A stretch of DNA of 10,624 nt from JBLHGU01 sp047615875 (GCA_047615875.1 JBLHGU010000171.1:1-10624), one strand, 5' to 3'; shown: positions 1 through 7,082, numbered from the stretch's first letter. Made by a program: numbers and translations. The notes: generated by a model from the sequence alone, not told the origin.

Positions 1-310
1 GTTCTAACAGTTCCTCTGGCCGTCGTATTGCCAGGGAAATTTCCAATGCGAACCTGAACCTCCACACCAAACTGATGACGCGCCTTCTCGGCGATAGCGC
101 TCATATCTGCTTGCATCGCTAACGCTGCATAGCAGGCGCGCATCGCATGGTCCTCATGGGCAGGGGCGCGCTGAAGATGGCCATAATGCCATCCCCCAGG
201 ACCTAATTTTCTGTGCACTCAAAGCGATGTGCCGCCGTCATCATTCCTTCAACGGTCAGCTCTCGACTGACCCGAATGACGATATCTACGCTGTCATTTA
301 GTCCATCATT
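1..310 (-). pseudogene. Decayed class III adenylate/guanylate cyclase catalytic domain fragment
   Basis: Translating the minus strand gives the core of a class III nucleotide cyclase domain. It reads HRFECTEN, then a TAG stop (203-205), then VLGDGIMAIFSAP. After an apparent one-base deletion near 161-163, the reading continues in another frame as AHEDHAMRACYAALAMQ and on to RIG. Intact family members read roughly YEGTVNQVLGDGIMALFGAP-AHEDHA-RACYAAL, so the order and spacing match with two disabling lesions. The Asp of the GDG motif, a metal ligand in active cyclases, is still there. Past RIG the usual GLNSGEVVVR stretch has become GNFPGNTTAR, which suggests further drift. The coding side continues beyond base 1. 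Its upstream limit near 310 is approximate, and no start codon or N-terminal sensor domain was found. The stop and frameshift make this a pseudogene unless they are assembly errors. Confidence is high for the family and good for non-function. Confidence 0.8.
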
Positions 311-324
311 AACACGGTGAGATT

Positions 325-588
325 CTAGCGTTTTGGTCGGACTCGGTTCCGTATGTACCGTATGATTCCTATCATACTAATAATCACCCAAAAACTTTCG
401 ATGAGGACTGAAGCGAAATTGAATTCGAAACTTAGTGAGAATAGGATCATTGACGCGCCCAGCATATTAACCACCGAGAAGCGCAGATTCGTAGGCGACA
501 TTTTCCCAATTTGAATTAAAAAGTAACACAATAGAATTAAGCTAACTCCGACACTCCCGACAATGTCATGAAAATGGATGTCTTGCAT
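325..588 (-). CDS. CBU_0592-like small membrane protein
   Basis: An 87-residue protein starting MQDIHFHDIVGSVGVS. It has about three hydrophobic segments, at roughly residues 7-26 (including GVSLILLCYFLIQIGK), 36-52 and 57-75. A basic tail (IRYIRNRVRPKR) follows. The pattern of D-I-[IV]-G-x-x-G near the N-terminus, then Y-F-L-x-Q-x-G-K, then N-x-x-G-A and a final V-I-E-S-x-W-V-I-I-S stretch matches the CBU_0592-like domain family, whose function is unknown. The open frame extends upstream to an ATG at 690. I prefer the start at 588 because AGGAAG (593-598, minus strand) precedes it at good spacing, and because the 34 extra residues are polar, low-complexity and absent from the family pattern. 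It is probably an inner-membrane protein. It stands alone, next to the decayed cyclase. Confidence 0.72.
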   Translation of the reverse strand: MQDIHFHDIVGSVGVSLILLCYFLIQIGKMSPTNLRFSVVNMLGASMILFSLSFEFNFASVLIESFWVIISMIGIIRYIRNRVRPKR

Positions 589-592
589 TTCA

Positions 593-598
593 CTTCCT
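593..598 (-). promoter_or_regulatory. Ribosome binding site of the CBU_0592-like gene
   Basis: The minus strand reads AGGAAGTGAAATG. This places a good Shine-Dalgarno a few bases before the ATG at 588, and it decides the start over the longer frame that opens at 690. Confidence 0.6.
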
Positions 599-789
599 AT
601 TGCTTGTTGATTTGATTGTTTGTACTGCCTATTGTGATCCAGGTGCCCAACCAAAGATACCTGATTGGTCATTGGATTGGGAGTGTGCAAAGTTTAGTTA
701 AGGGATTGCTGATGTTGAATTAAACTTGTGAAGTTTACATCCGAACCCGCAGTTTCTTGGCATTGTTCATTCCGGTCTTGTAGTATTGC

Positions 790-796
790 TTATATT
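790..796 (+). promoter_or_regulatory. Candidate -10 element upstream of the aminotransferase
   Basis: The stretch 589-815 between the divergent membrane protein and aminotransferase genes holds no supportable gene. Within it TGCTTATATT (787-796) looks like an extended -10 (TG-n-TTATAT) or a plain TATATT. It lies about 20 bases before the GTG start. No good -35 hexamer sits at 16-18 bp spacing, so this is only a candidate. Confidence 0.3.
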
Positions 797-815
797 CCAA
801 TTTGCGAGTTAGAAA

Positions 816-1961
816 GTGTCAAATAGTAATAAAGTGTCAGGTGTTGTTAGCGGTCCCCGTTATACCCCGTTGGTTGAAAGTCTTCCGTCCACTGTTCCAT
901 TTGTAGGTCCTGAAACTCAGGAGCGAAATACTGGTATTTTGTTTGATGCCAGGCTAGGGGCAAATGAATCTGTTTTCGGTCCTTCGCCGAAAGTGGTCGA
1001 AGCTGTGAATCAATATGCCGGTGATATATGGAAGTATGGCGATCCGGAAAATTATGATCTTAAGGCGGCGCTTGCTAAACACCACGGCATTCAGGCAGAA
1101 AATATTGTAGTCGGTGAAGGTATCGACGGGCTTTTTGGTTATCTGGCGAGGTTGTTAATTTCCAACGGGGTTCCGGTGGTGACCTCTCTCGGTGCTTATC
1201 CTACTTTTAATTTTCATGTGAATGGTTTTGGAGGTGTGATCCATACTGTGCCTTTTAACGACGATCGTGAAGATATAGAAGCATTGTTGGCGAAAACTTT
1301 GGAACTGGATGCACCGTTAACTTATTTGGCTAATCCAGATAACCCCATGGGAAGTTGGAATAGCAAACAGGCTGTGCAGAGTTTGATTGACCGTATGCCA
1401 GAATCTTCATTGTTGTGTCTGGATGAAGCCTATATCGAGTTATCTCGTAAGGATATTGCACCTGTTATTGATGTAACCAATCCACGAGTGATTCGGTTTA
1501 GAACATTCTCCAAGGCTTATGGAATGGCTGGGGCAAGAATTGGTTATGCCATAGCGGAGGCAGGGTTAGCGACGGCCTTTAATAAGATTCGTAACCATTT
1601 TGGTGTCACTAAATTATCCCAGGTGGCGGCCCTTGCTGCTCTGGGGGATCAGGGCTATTTGGAGTCAGTACGTCGGCAAGTGTGGCAGGCTTGTGAACGT
1701 ATTGCCGAGATCGCAGCGGATAATGATTTGGTTGCTTTGCCAACAGCAACAAATTTTGTGGCTATTGACTGTGGTAGAGATGGCGACTTTGCTCGGTCAG
1801 TTGTTACGGAGCTTGGTGCGTTGGGTGTATTTGTAAGGATGCCATTTGTGGTGCCGCAGAACCGTTGTATTCGAGTTTCTGCGGGAGGCAAAGCTGAGTT
1901 GGATGTATTGGCTGAAAGATTACCCAAAGCGCTAATGCGCGCTCGTGGGAAGTCTACTTGA
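816..1961 (+). CDS. HisC-like class I/II PLP-dependent aminotransferase
   Basis: A 381-residue fold-type I aminotransferase resembling histidinol-phosphate aminotransferase and its relatives. Visible marks are a substrate-loop-like LGANESVFGPSP (residues 48-59), NPDNPMG (173-179, equivalent to NPNNPTG of HisC), DEAY (203-206, with the Asp that contacts the pyridine nitrogen of PLP), and FSKAYGMAGARIGY (231-244) with K233 as the expected Schiff-base lysine. Near the C-terminus CIRVSAG carries R353, the usual carboxylate-binding arginine. All key residues are present, so it should be active and cytoplasmic. The start is a GTG; the region before it lacks a strong Shine-Dalgarno, and a second in-frame GTG at 834 is possible. 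No other histidine-biosynthesis gene is nearby, so histidinol-phosphate may not be the substrate. Paralogues of this family act on aromatic and other amino acids. It converges on the VWA gene with only 14 bases between the stops. The family is certain; the substrate is unknown. Confidence 0.88.
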   Translation: MSNSNKVSGVVSGPRYTPLVESLPSTVPFVGPETQERNTGILFDARLGANESVFGPSPKVVEAVNQYAGDIWKYGDPENYDLKAALAKHHGIQAENIVVGEGIDGLFGYLARLLISNGVPVVTSLGAYPTFNFHVNGFGGVIHTVPFNDDREDIEALLAKTLELDAPLTYLANPDNPMGSWNSKQAVQSLIDRMPESSLLCLDEAYIELSRKDIAPVIDVTNPRVIRFRTFSKAYGMAGARIGYAIAEAGLATAFNKIRNHFGVTKLSQVAALAALGDQGYLESVRRQVWQACERIAEIAADNDLVALPTATNFVAIDCGRDGDFARSVVTELGALGVFVRMPFVVPQNRCIRVSAGGKAELDVLAERLPKALMRARGKST

Positions 1962-1969
1962 AAATAAGA

Positions 1970-1993
1970 TGCCGCCTAACGAGTTAGGCGGCA
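1970..1993. terminator. Stem-loop between convergent genes, probable bidirectional terminator
   Basis: TGCCGCCTAA (1970-1979) and TTAGGCGGCA (1984-1993) form a perfect 10-bp GC-rich stem with a CGAG loop. It sits just past the aminotransferase stop and contains the TAG stop of the VWA gene (1976-1978). On the minus strand it is followed by ATCTTATTTTC, a fair T-rich tail. On the plus strand it is followed by ATAAACTT, a poor one. It therefore fits best as a terminator for the minus-strand unit and perhaps works in both directions. Confidence 0.55.
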
Positions 1994-4120
1994 ATAAACT
2001 TCCGACACTTCTCTTGGTAGCTTGCGTACATCGTCAACGACGGTGTAGTTCACCGCGCCATACATGTGCGGTAAATATTCACCGGCTTGCTTGTCGATGG
2101 TGATGCAAAACGGATGGATGCCGAGGTTGCGGGCTTCAATCAATGCCTGACGGGTATCTTCGATTCCATATTCACCGCGATAACCGTCATAGTCATCCGG
2201 CTTACCATCTGAAAGCGTGATCAGTAATCGGGTGCGGGCTTCGGTTTTTTCCATCAAATGGGTGAGATGTCGAATGGTTACACCCATGCGCGTGTAGTCA
2301 CGCGGGTGTATGGCGGCTATGCGAGATTTAACGGTGTCATCATAGGGTTCATCCATGGTTTTGATGCGAAAGATTTCGCAGCGTTTGCGGGTCATGCCAG
2401 AGAAGCCATAAATTCCATAGCGATCACCGAGAATCTCCAGTGCCTCGCATAACAAAACCAGACTCTCTCGTTCCGCCTCATTTATCCAGCCTTTGGTTGA
2501 ACCAGATAGATCGACCATAAACATCACCGCTATATCGCGTACATTTCGGTGGGTTTTTAAGAATAGACGGTCGCTCACTTCCTTACCTTGCATGCGGTCG
2601 ATGTTAGCTTCGACCATGGCATCGATATCAATGTCCTCGCCAAATGGTTGACGTCGCAGGACTTGATGTTCTCCGCGCAATAATTCGAAGGTCCGTCGTA
2701 AATCAGAGACTGCACCGGAATATTTGTTCAGAGTTTGATCAATAAATCCAGGCTCTCTGGTGCCGGTGCTGCGCTCGAAAAGTGTGCACCAGTTTTTACG
2801 ATAATGCTTACGTTGAAAATCCCATTCGTCGTAGTAAAAAACCGGGTCTTTGCTGTCTTCCTCTAACTGGTCAGGATCCAGATCACCGTCGCCGGGTTCT
2901 TCGTCACCTTCCTGACTATCTTGATTGAGCCAATCCTCGGGAATACTGTCTAGATCCTGTAAAATGGAGTCGATGCGTTCACGCAGTTCCACAGGCATCG
3001 GAATGGTTTTGCCATTCATGGTGAGTTCGAATTCAACTTTCTGGGAATCCTCAGATTCCTTCATATTCAACTCAAGATCTGAATCGCCGTCTGGATCTAA
3101 GTCAGCGTCATCTCGTTTCATCTTGTCGATCAGGTCGTCGATCAACTCCTGTAATGCTGATTTATCTTCATCTAACCTTTGGGCCTGAATCTCATCGAGG
3201 CGGGTGAAGTCAATTTCGCCTTGAAACAGCAATGGCTCTGGTGGCATCCTGTTTTCTTCTATACAGCGCTTTAGCCACTGAAGAGTTGTGTCTACCGTAG
3301 CAGTTGTTTGCTGCAATGCGGATTTAGCAGATTGCCAGAATTCATCACCTTGTTTGCCTAAATCCAACCGATCATTCATAGCACGATATAAGCCAGGCAG
3401 TTCTCGTCTTATACAGGCATTCAATCGTTCAGTTTCCAATGTATAGAACATATTGGATATTCTGGATTCGCGGCCAAACTCGTCCAACCTTTGTTGCAGG
3501 GTAGGTGCTTCTAGATGAGTGCGACGAAAAGTGCCAAAGCGGCTCATGGCCCACAGTTGGGTAGCCATGGCTTTGTAAAGCAATTGATTGTCAGTGGTGT
3601 TCTTGAAATTGGCTAGTCGCTCGGGCAGATAGGCAATCTGGGTGTCGGTGTGGGGTTTGTCGGCTACTGCTATACGCAAATCCCTGCCGGACAGGCCGCG
3701 AAGATAGCGTTCGAGAATATTTTGCTGATCGCTTAAGTGAACCGTCTGGCGATCTCGAATTAGTTTTTCGGAGAAAGAGTTTAGACACTCCAGCTCATTT
3801 ACGCCGGGGTAAAGACCCTGTCGATCATAAACATCGAGGGCATTGATCACCCAGCTTTCTACACCGTCCAGATCCATGTTATCCATGGCCTGATCGGCGA
3901 GAGAAGCAAATCTAAAGCCAAGCTCAGCATTGGTTGCGCAAACCACTTTCAACCAGTGCAGTACGAATTGCTGGCTCCGGCTATCACGAAAGCCGATAGC
4001 CCGGGCCGCATCAGTAACCGATCGTCTTGAGGAAAGAACCGGATCAAGCGCCTGCTCCAGGCAGGCCTCAATATCGGCGGCAGTCCGGCGGGGAATTTTG
4101 GGATTGGAGTTAAATTTCAT
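1976..4120 (-). CDS. NorD/CbbO-type von Willebrand factor A protein
   Basis: A 714-residue soluble protein, second gene of a pair with the upstream NorQ/CbbQ-type ATPase (32-base gap). The C-terminal VWA domain (about 530-714) has a complete MIDAS metal site: DLSGS (537-541), the Thr of YTRMG (610) and the Asp of LSDGKPDD (638). Before it lies a motif typical of NorD/CbbO proteins, YYDEWDFQRKHYRKNWC (429-445). The N-terminal half is helical and carries YLRGLSGRDLR (139-149), also typical of the family. An Asp/Glu-rich stretch (about 337-426) separates the halves. There is no signal peptide or membrane segment, so it should be cytoplasmic. In characterised relatives the VWA protein is the adaptor that links the hexameric ATPase to its client: RuBisCO for CbbO, and maturation of nitric oxide reductase for NorD. 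The client here is unknown because no nor or cbb structural gene is in the window. The family is certain; the role is inferred. Confidence 0.88.
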   Translation of the reverse strand: MKFNSNPKIPRRTAADIEACLEQALDPVLSSRRSVTDAARAIGFRDSRSQQFVLHWLKVVCATNAELGFRFASLADQAMDNMDLDGVESWVINALDVYDRQGLYPGVNELECLNSFSEKLIRDRQTVHLSDQQNILERYLRGLSGRDLRIAVADKPHTDTQIAYLPERLANFKNTTDNQLLYKAMATQLWAMSRFGTFRRTHLEAPTLQQRLDEFGRESRISNMFYTLETERLNACIRRELPGLYRAMNDRLDLGKQGDEFWQSAKSALQQTTATVDTTLQWLKRCIEENRMPPEPLLFQGEIDFTRLDEIQAQRLDEDKSALQELIDDLIDKMKRDDADLDPDGDSDLELNMKESEDSQKVEFELTMNGKTIPMPVELRERIDSILQDLDSIPEDWLNQDSQEGDEEPGDGDLDPDQLEEDSKDPVFYYDEWDFQRKHYRKNWCTLFERSTGTREPGFIDQTLNKYSGAVSDLRRTFELLRGEHQVLRRQPFGEDIDIDAMVEANIDRMQGKEVSDRLFLKTHRNVRDIAVMFMVDLSGSTKGWINEAERESLVLLCEALEILGDRYGIYGFSGMTRKRCEIFRIKTMDEPYDDTVKSRIAAIHPRDYTRMGVTIRHLTHLMEKTEARTRLLITLSDGKPDDYDGYRGEYGIEDTRQALIEARNLGIHPFCITIDKQAGEYLPHMYGAVNYTVVDDVRKLPREVSEVYCRLTR

Positions 4121-4152
4121 TGAGTCGCCGTGAAAAGGCTGCAGCGATTGAT

Positions 4153-4965
4153 CTAGAACAGAGCAGCGCCCAGTTCGTTAACTGCTGCCAGCATATCGGG
4201 CTCGTCGGTAAGAGCCTGAGAGATGGCGCTACGGCAGGCAGTACGTGGGTCAATACCGCTGATAATCAGTTTGCCGGTATGCACTAATAATCGCGTGCTG
4301 GCTCCTTCATCCAGGCCATTGCCTTTTAAATTACGAGTCATACCGGCATATTTGACTAGCATGGCAGCGGTGTCATGATCGATACCGGATTCTTTTTCCA
4401 CAATGAGGATTTCAAGTTCGGGCTTCGGGTAATCAAACTCGATGGCAATAAATCGTTGACGGGTACTTTGTTTTAAATCCTTTAAAACACTTTGGTAGCC
4501 GGGATTGTATGAAATGGCCAGGCAAAAATTCTCATCGGCGCGAATTAACTCACCGGTTTTTTCAATGGGTAGTACGCGTCTGTCATCGGCCAGGGGATGG
4601 ATGACTACGGTGGTGTCCTTACGAGCCTCGACCACCTCATCCAGATAACAGATAGCGCCGTCGCGAACTGCGCGGGCCAGCGGGCCGTCGATCCAGCGGG
4701 TTTCGCCGCCAACAATCAGGTAACGCCCGACTAAATCTGATGATGTCAGATCGTCGTGGCAAGACACCGTAATTAACGGGCGTTGCAGTCGCCAGGCAAT
4801 GTGCTCCATGAAGCGGGTTTTGCCACAACCCGTTGGGCCTTTTAACAAAACAGGGATGCGGTTTTTGTAGGCTGCTTCAAATATCTCAATTTCGTTGGAC
4901 TGCGAAGCATAATAAGGCTCTTCAGTTAACAGGTAATCATCGGTGCTGGCTTGTATGTTTTGCAT
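4153..4965 (-). CDS. CbbQ/NirQ/NorQ-family MoxR-type AAA+ ATPase
   Basis: A 270-residue AAA+ ATPase of the length usual for CbbQ/NorQ. Walker A is GPTGCGKT (43-50) and Walker B is AICYLDEV (104-111). Between them are the SSDLVGRYL (75-83) and WIDGPLARA (91-99) stretches typical of the family. VEARKDTTVVIHPLADDRR (112-130) is a hallmark segment. Sensor 1 lies in SYNPGY (152-157), and STRQRF (167-172) supplies the arginine-finger region. The C-terminal part matches the CbbQ_C helical lid. The protein should form a cytoplasmic ring that uses ATP to remodel a client delivered by the downstream VWA protein. The ATG at 4965 has only weak Shine-Dalgarno context, but no better start is seen and the N-terminal residues YLLTEEPYY fit the family. 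It is divergent from the short-chain dehydrogenase across 192 bases, where no convincing promoter pair could be fixed. Confidence 0.9.
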   Translation of the reverse strand: MQNIQASTDDYLLTEEPYYASQSNEIEIFEAAYKNRIPVLLKGPTGCGKTRFMEHIAWRLQRPLITVSCHDDLTSSDLVGRYLIVGGETRWIDGPLARAVRDGAICYLDEVVEARKDTTVVIHPLADDRRVLPIEKTGELIRADENFCLAISYNPGYQSVLKDLKQSTRQRFIAIEFDYPKPELEILIVEKESGIDHDTAAMLVKYAGMTRNLKGNGLDEGASTRLLVHTGKLIISGIDPRTACRSAISQALTDEPDMLAAVNELGAALF

Positions 4966-5144
4966 ATAACTAAAACTGGATCAGGAAAAAATACATTACG
5001 CGACGATAAAGAATAAAGTTTAGCGACGCTATAGAATAGGGCGGTAGATTAACTGAAATTCAATGGGTTGAAAAACCAATATGCGAAATACTCTGATGTA
5101 TTTTGAAATTCGTGGCGGTGTCATAGCGGCCAGTCGATTTTCTG

Positions 5145-5149
5145 AAGGA
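5145..5149 (+). promoter_or_regulatory. Ribosome binding site of the short-chain dehydrogenase
   Basis: AAGGA lies 8 bases before the GTG at 5158. It supports that non-ATG start, which also places the TGASRGLG motif at the usual distance from the N-terminus. Confidence 0.6.
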
Positions 5150-5157
5150 TATTTATT

Positions 5158-5874
5158 GTGAAACTTTTTTGTATTACGGGAGCATCACGTGGCCTGGGAG
5201 CAGCGCTTGCTGATGAGTTGGCAGAGCATGCTTTATACCTGGTTTCACGCAGTGGTTGTTCGGCGCAATTTAGTTATATGCAGCAGATGGTCGGAGATTT
5301 GTCACGTAGCGAAGCGCTGGATGATGTCATTCAAGGGCTGGTGCGATTTGCCACTGAGGCAAAGCCTGAGTCTATTACGCTGATTAACAATGCCGGTACC
5401 GTGCAACCTGTAAAGCCAATACGAGATTGCAGTACGGCGGAACTGGATGCGGCTATTAAAACTAATCTAATTGCCCCGATGGCTTTAACTGCTGGAGTTC
5501 TGAATAATTTTAGGAATTTGCCGCTAACTGTGGTGAATATTTCCTCCGGCGCTGCTAATAGTCCTTATTCTGGTTGGGGAGCTTATTGCGCTGGCAAGGC
5601 CGGACTGGATCTTTTTACTCGCACCGTCGGTCTGGAAGAAAGCGCGGGACAGGCGACGATAATATCTATCGCACCTGGCGTGGTAGATACGGATATGCAG
5701 GCAGAGATTAGAAGCTCCAGTGTGGATAAGTTTCCTGAACTGGCCAGGTTTCAGCGCATGAAGGAGGAGGGCCAGTTGCTGAGCGCGGGACTGGCTGCAA
5801 AGAATGTAGTGGCATTTCTGCAATCCGCATCATTCGAAAATGGCGGGGTTTACGATACCCGTGACATGGCCTAA
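5158..5874 (+). CDS. Short-chain dehydrogenase/reductase (SDR), NADP(H)-type
   Basis: A 238-residue classical SDR with a Rossmann fold. Visible motifs are TGASRGLG (7-14, cofactor glycine motif), NNAG (77-80), N103, catalytic S130 in NISSG, Y143 and K147 in YCAGK, and PGVVDTDM (173-180). Arg31 directly after the second beta strand (VSRSG) suggests preference for NADP(H). Of the SDR groups I know, the closest look is the sepiapterin reductase / benzil reductase (YueD-like) set, judged by length and the short C-terminal part, but the substrate cannot be read from sequence. The tetrad is complete, so an active cytoplasmic oxidoreductase is expected. The GTG start is supported by AAGGA 8 bases upstream. 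The gene is divergent from the NorQ-type ATPase and converges on the 76-residue gene at 6138-5908, with only 33 bases and no strong terminator between them. Confidence 0.88.
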   Translation: MKLFCITGASRGLGAALADELAEHALYLVSRSGCSAQFSYMQQMVGDLSRSEALDDVIQGLVRFATEAKPESITLINNAGTVQPVKPIRDCSTAELDAAIKTNLIAPMALTAGVLNNFRNLPLTVVNISSGAANSPYSGWGAYCAGKAGLDLFTRTVGLEESAGQATIISIAPGVVDTDMQAEIRSSSVDKFPELARFQRMKEEGQLLSAGLAAKNVVAFLQSASFENGGVYDTRDMA

Positions 5875-5907
5875 GCCGACATCCTATGCCCAATTATGGG
5901 TTAATAA

Positions 5908-6138
5908 CTAGACTGCCTGGCGGGTAGCGCTTACCAGCCAGTTAACGCTGGGATGTATGGACTCCTGTCGTAATAGCACTTCCAGGCCCAATTTTCCGCG
6001 TACTTCTGAAAAATCCATGTCTTCCGAGAAAGACTGCCTGAGGGATTCCAGATGATCCTGATTAATAAACAGAACATTTGGTCGATATCCCATAGCTAGC
6101 TCGAATTCCTTACACAACCGATAGATATAACTCAACAT
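5908..6138 (-). CDS. Small conserved-looking protein of unknown function (76 aa)
   Basis: A 76-residue protein starting MLSYIYRLCKEFELAMGYRP. The frame is open up to an ATG at 6180, but AGGGGA (6145-6150, minus strand) is well placed before the ATG at 6138, so I choose the shorter form. There is no signal peptide or membrane helix. The sequence reads as an N-terminal amphipathic helix, a GYRPNVLFIN segment that looks like a beta strand after a turn, a charged helix (HLESLRQSFSEDMDF), and a hydrophobic C-terminal strand region (LGLEVLLRQ, VNWLV). This could be a compact alpha/beta fold. I do not recognise a characterised family. It lies 115 bases downstream of the DUF1223 gene on the same strand, with its own ribosome binding site, and may be co-transcribed. 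Real-gene confidence comes from the ribosome binding site and ordered protein character. Its function is unknown. Confidence 0.65.
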   Translation of the reverse strand: MLSYIYRLCKEFELAMGYRPNVLFINQDHLESLRQSFSEDMDFSEVRGKLGLEVLLRQESIHPSVNWLVSATRQAV

Positions 6139-6144
6139 TGTGAT

Positions 6145-6150
6145 TCCCCT
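6145..6150 (-). promoter_or_regulatory. Ribosome binding site of the 76-aa gene
   Basis: The minus strand reads AGGGGAATCACAATG, a strong Shine-Dalgarno 6 bases from the ATG at 6138. It decides against the longer start at 6180. Confidence 0.6.
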
Positions 6151-6253
6151 GTTTCGGACTTGATGAATTTGACCTGGCATTCAACAATTGGTTGCAGAAA
6201 AATTTGGGTCAATTTCGCCAGATACATCTTTATTGGACAACAAACTCAAGTCT

Positions 6254-6982
6254 TTAGGGACAATGAGCCGCGCCTAACAACCTTCCATCATTAGACTGTA
6301 CCAGAATTGCACAGCCGAATTCCTGCTCTGGCGCAATTGCCGACAAAATTAATGAATCCACGCCATTTTGCCATTGGGCAACTTCTGTCATCGAGGTAAC
6401 AATGTTGTGGTTCTGTAGGCTTTTACCCTTATTCTCTCCGGAAGGTACCGGGGTTTCCGCGAAACGTAGATAATCCACCCGCCAGACATTACCGGCTTGA
6501 GAGGCGTTGCCAGCAATTTCCAGTTTCCAATCGGCACCCTGATCAAGCACGGAAAGTTGCAAGGGTGTGTTTTCTGCACGGCGTAATGAGGTGTACAGAT
6601 CATCGCGATCGGTACCAACCAAAGCGTAGCGGCCATTTATCATCATCTGCGGGGTGTAAACTCCCCGTCGACCCGCCGGACCAAGACTGTTATAACGTCG
6701 CTGCCGATCACTATATTTGGCTTTCGAGTAGGGGTCTTTCCAAACTCCCGCGCTGCCATAAACCAGGTCATCCCAATAATCCACATGAAACTCCAGGGCT
6801 ATTACCTCCGGTCGGGAGGTAATTAGTTTACCTAGCAAGGCATCAGCGGCCGGGCAGGTGTAGCAACCCTGTGAGGTGAATAACTCGACAACTGTAGCGT
6901 TTTGCCCGGTTTCTGTAGCCTGAGCGCTAATAGATGTTAGTGAAACAACGATGGCACCGAGGACGTGGATTAAATTTTTCAT
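6254..6982 (-). CDS. DUF1223 secreted thioredoxin-like protein
   Basis: A 242-residue exported protein of the DUF1223 family. The N-terminus is a signal peptide: MKNL, a hydrophobic core (about 5-18), and cleavage expected after AQA at residue 22. The mature protein opens with VVELFTSQGCYTCPAAD (31-47), the family's signature. It carries a CxxC pair (C40, C43) placed as in the thioredoxin active site. LEFHVDYWD, RGVYTPQMMINGRY and a C-terminal beta-rich part follow in the expected order. It is probably a periplasmic protein of thioredoxin-like fold; whether it is a redox enzyme is not established for the family. The ATG is supported by AGGA (minus strand, six bases upstream). Its 5' region is shared with the divergent MoxR operon and carries a candidate promoter with a palindrome over the -35 (see 7053-7086). 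Confidence 0.87.
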   Translation of the reverse strand: MKNLIHVLGAIVVSLTSISAQATETGQNATVVELFTSQGCYTCPAADALLGKLITSRPEVIALEFHVDYWDDLVYGSAGVWKDPYSKAKYSDRQRRYNSLGPAGRRGVYTPQMMINGRYALVGTDRDDLYTSLRRAENTPLQLSVLDQGADWKLEIAGNASQAGNVWRVDYLRFAETPVPSGENKGKSLQNHNIVTSMTEVAQWQNGVDSLILSAIAPEQEFGCAILVQSNDGRLLGAAHCP

Positions 6983-7052
6983 GATTGATCCTGAGAATAG
7001 TTAGTTTATGTGACCAGCATTTGGCCGGAAGGTTTAAATGTCGGGCGAGTTT

Positions 7053-7082
7053 TTTATAAAGATGTTTCATTAACGTTTTGAA
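7053..7082 (-). promoter_or_regulatory. Candidate promoter of the DUF1223 gene
   Basis: On the minus strand TTCAAA (7082-7077) and TATAAA (7058-7053) are spaced by 18 bases, matching 4/6 and 5/6 of the sigma-70 consensus. A leader of about 65 bases would precede the ATG at 6982. The gene-free stretch 6983-7288 also serves the divergent MoxR operon, for which no convincing promoter was found. Confidence 0.35.

Noticed and set aside
589..690. N-terminal extension of the CBU_0592-like protein up to the ATG at 690
   Set aside because: The added 34 residues are polar and unlike the family, and a good ribosome binding site precedes the ATG at 588.
2925..3188. Plus-strand 87-codon open frame, Ser-rich
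   Set aside because: It lies antisense to the acidic, Asp/Glu/Ser-coding part of the NorD-type gene. Its Ser-rich composition is a shadow of that codon use, and no ribosome binding site is seen.
5033..5063. Possible minus-strand promoter of the NorQ-type gene (TTGAAT, 19 bp, TATTCT)
   Set aside because: The spacer is too long and both hexamers are only partial matches, so it is not distinguishable from chance.
5889..5900. CCCA-ATTA-TGGG between the dehydrogenase and the 76-aa gene as a terminator
   Set aside because: A stem of only 4 bp and no T-run make it too weak to call.
6139..6180. Longer start of the 76-aa protein at 6180
   Set aside because: The strong AGGGGA lies at correct spacing before the ATG at 6138 and would fall inside the coding region if the longer start were used.
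6181..6194. Near-palindrome CAACAATTGGTTG upstream of the 76-aa gene
   Set aside because: Symmetry is imperfect and AT-rich, and it has no clear relation to promoter elements.
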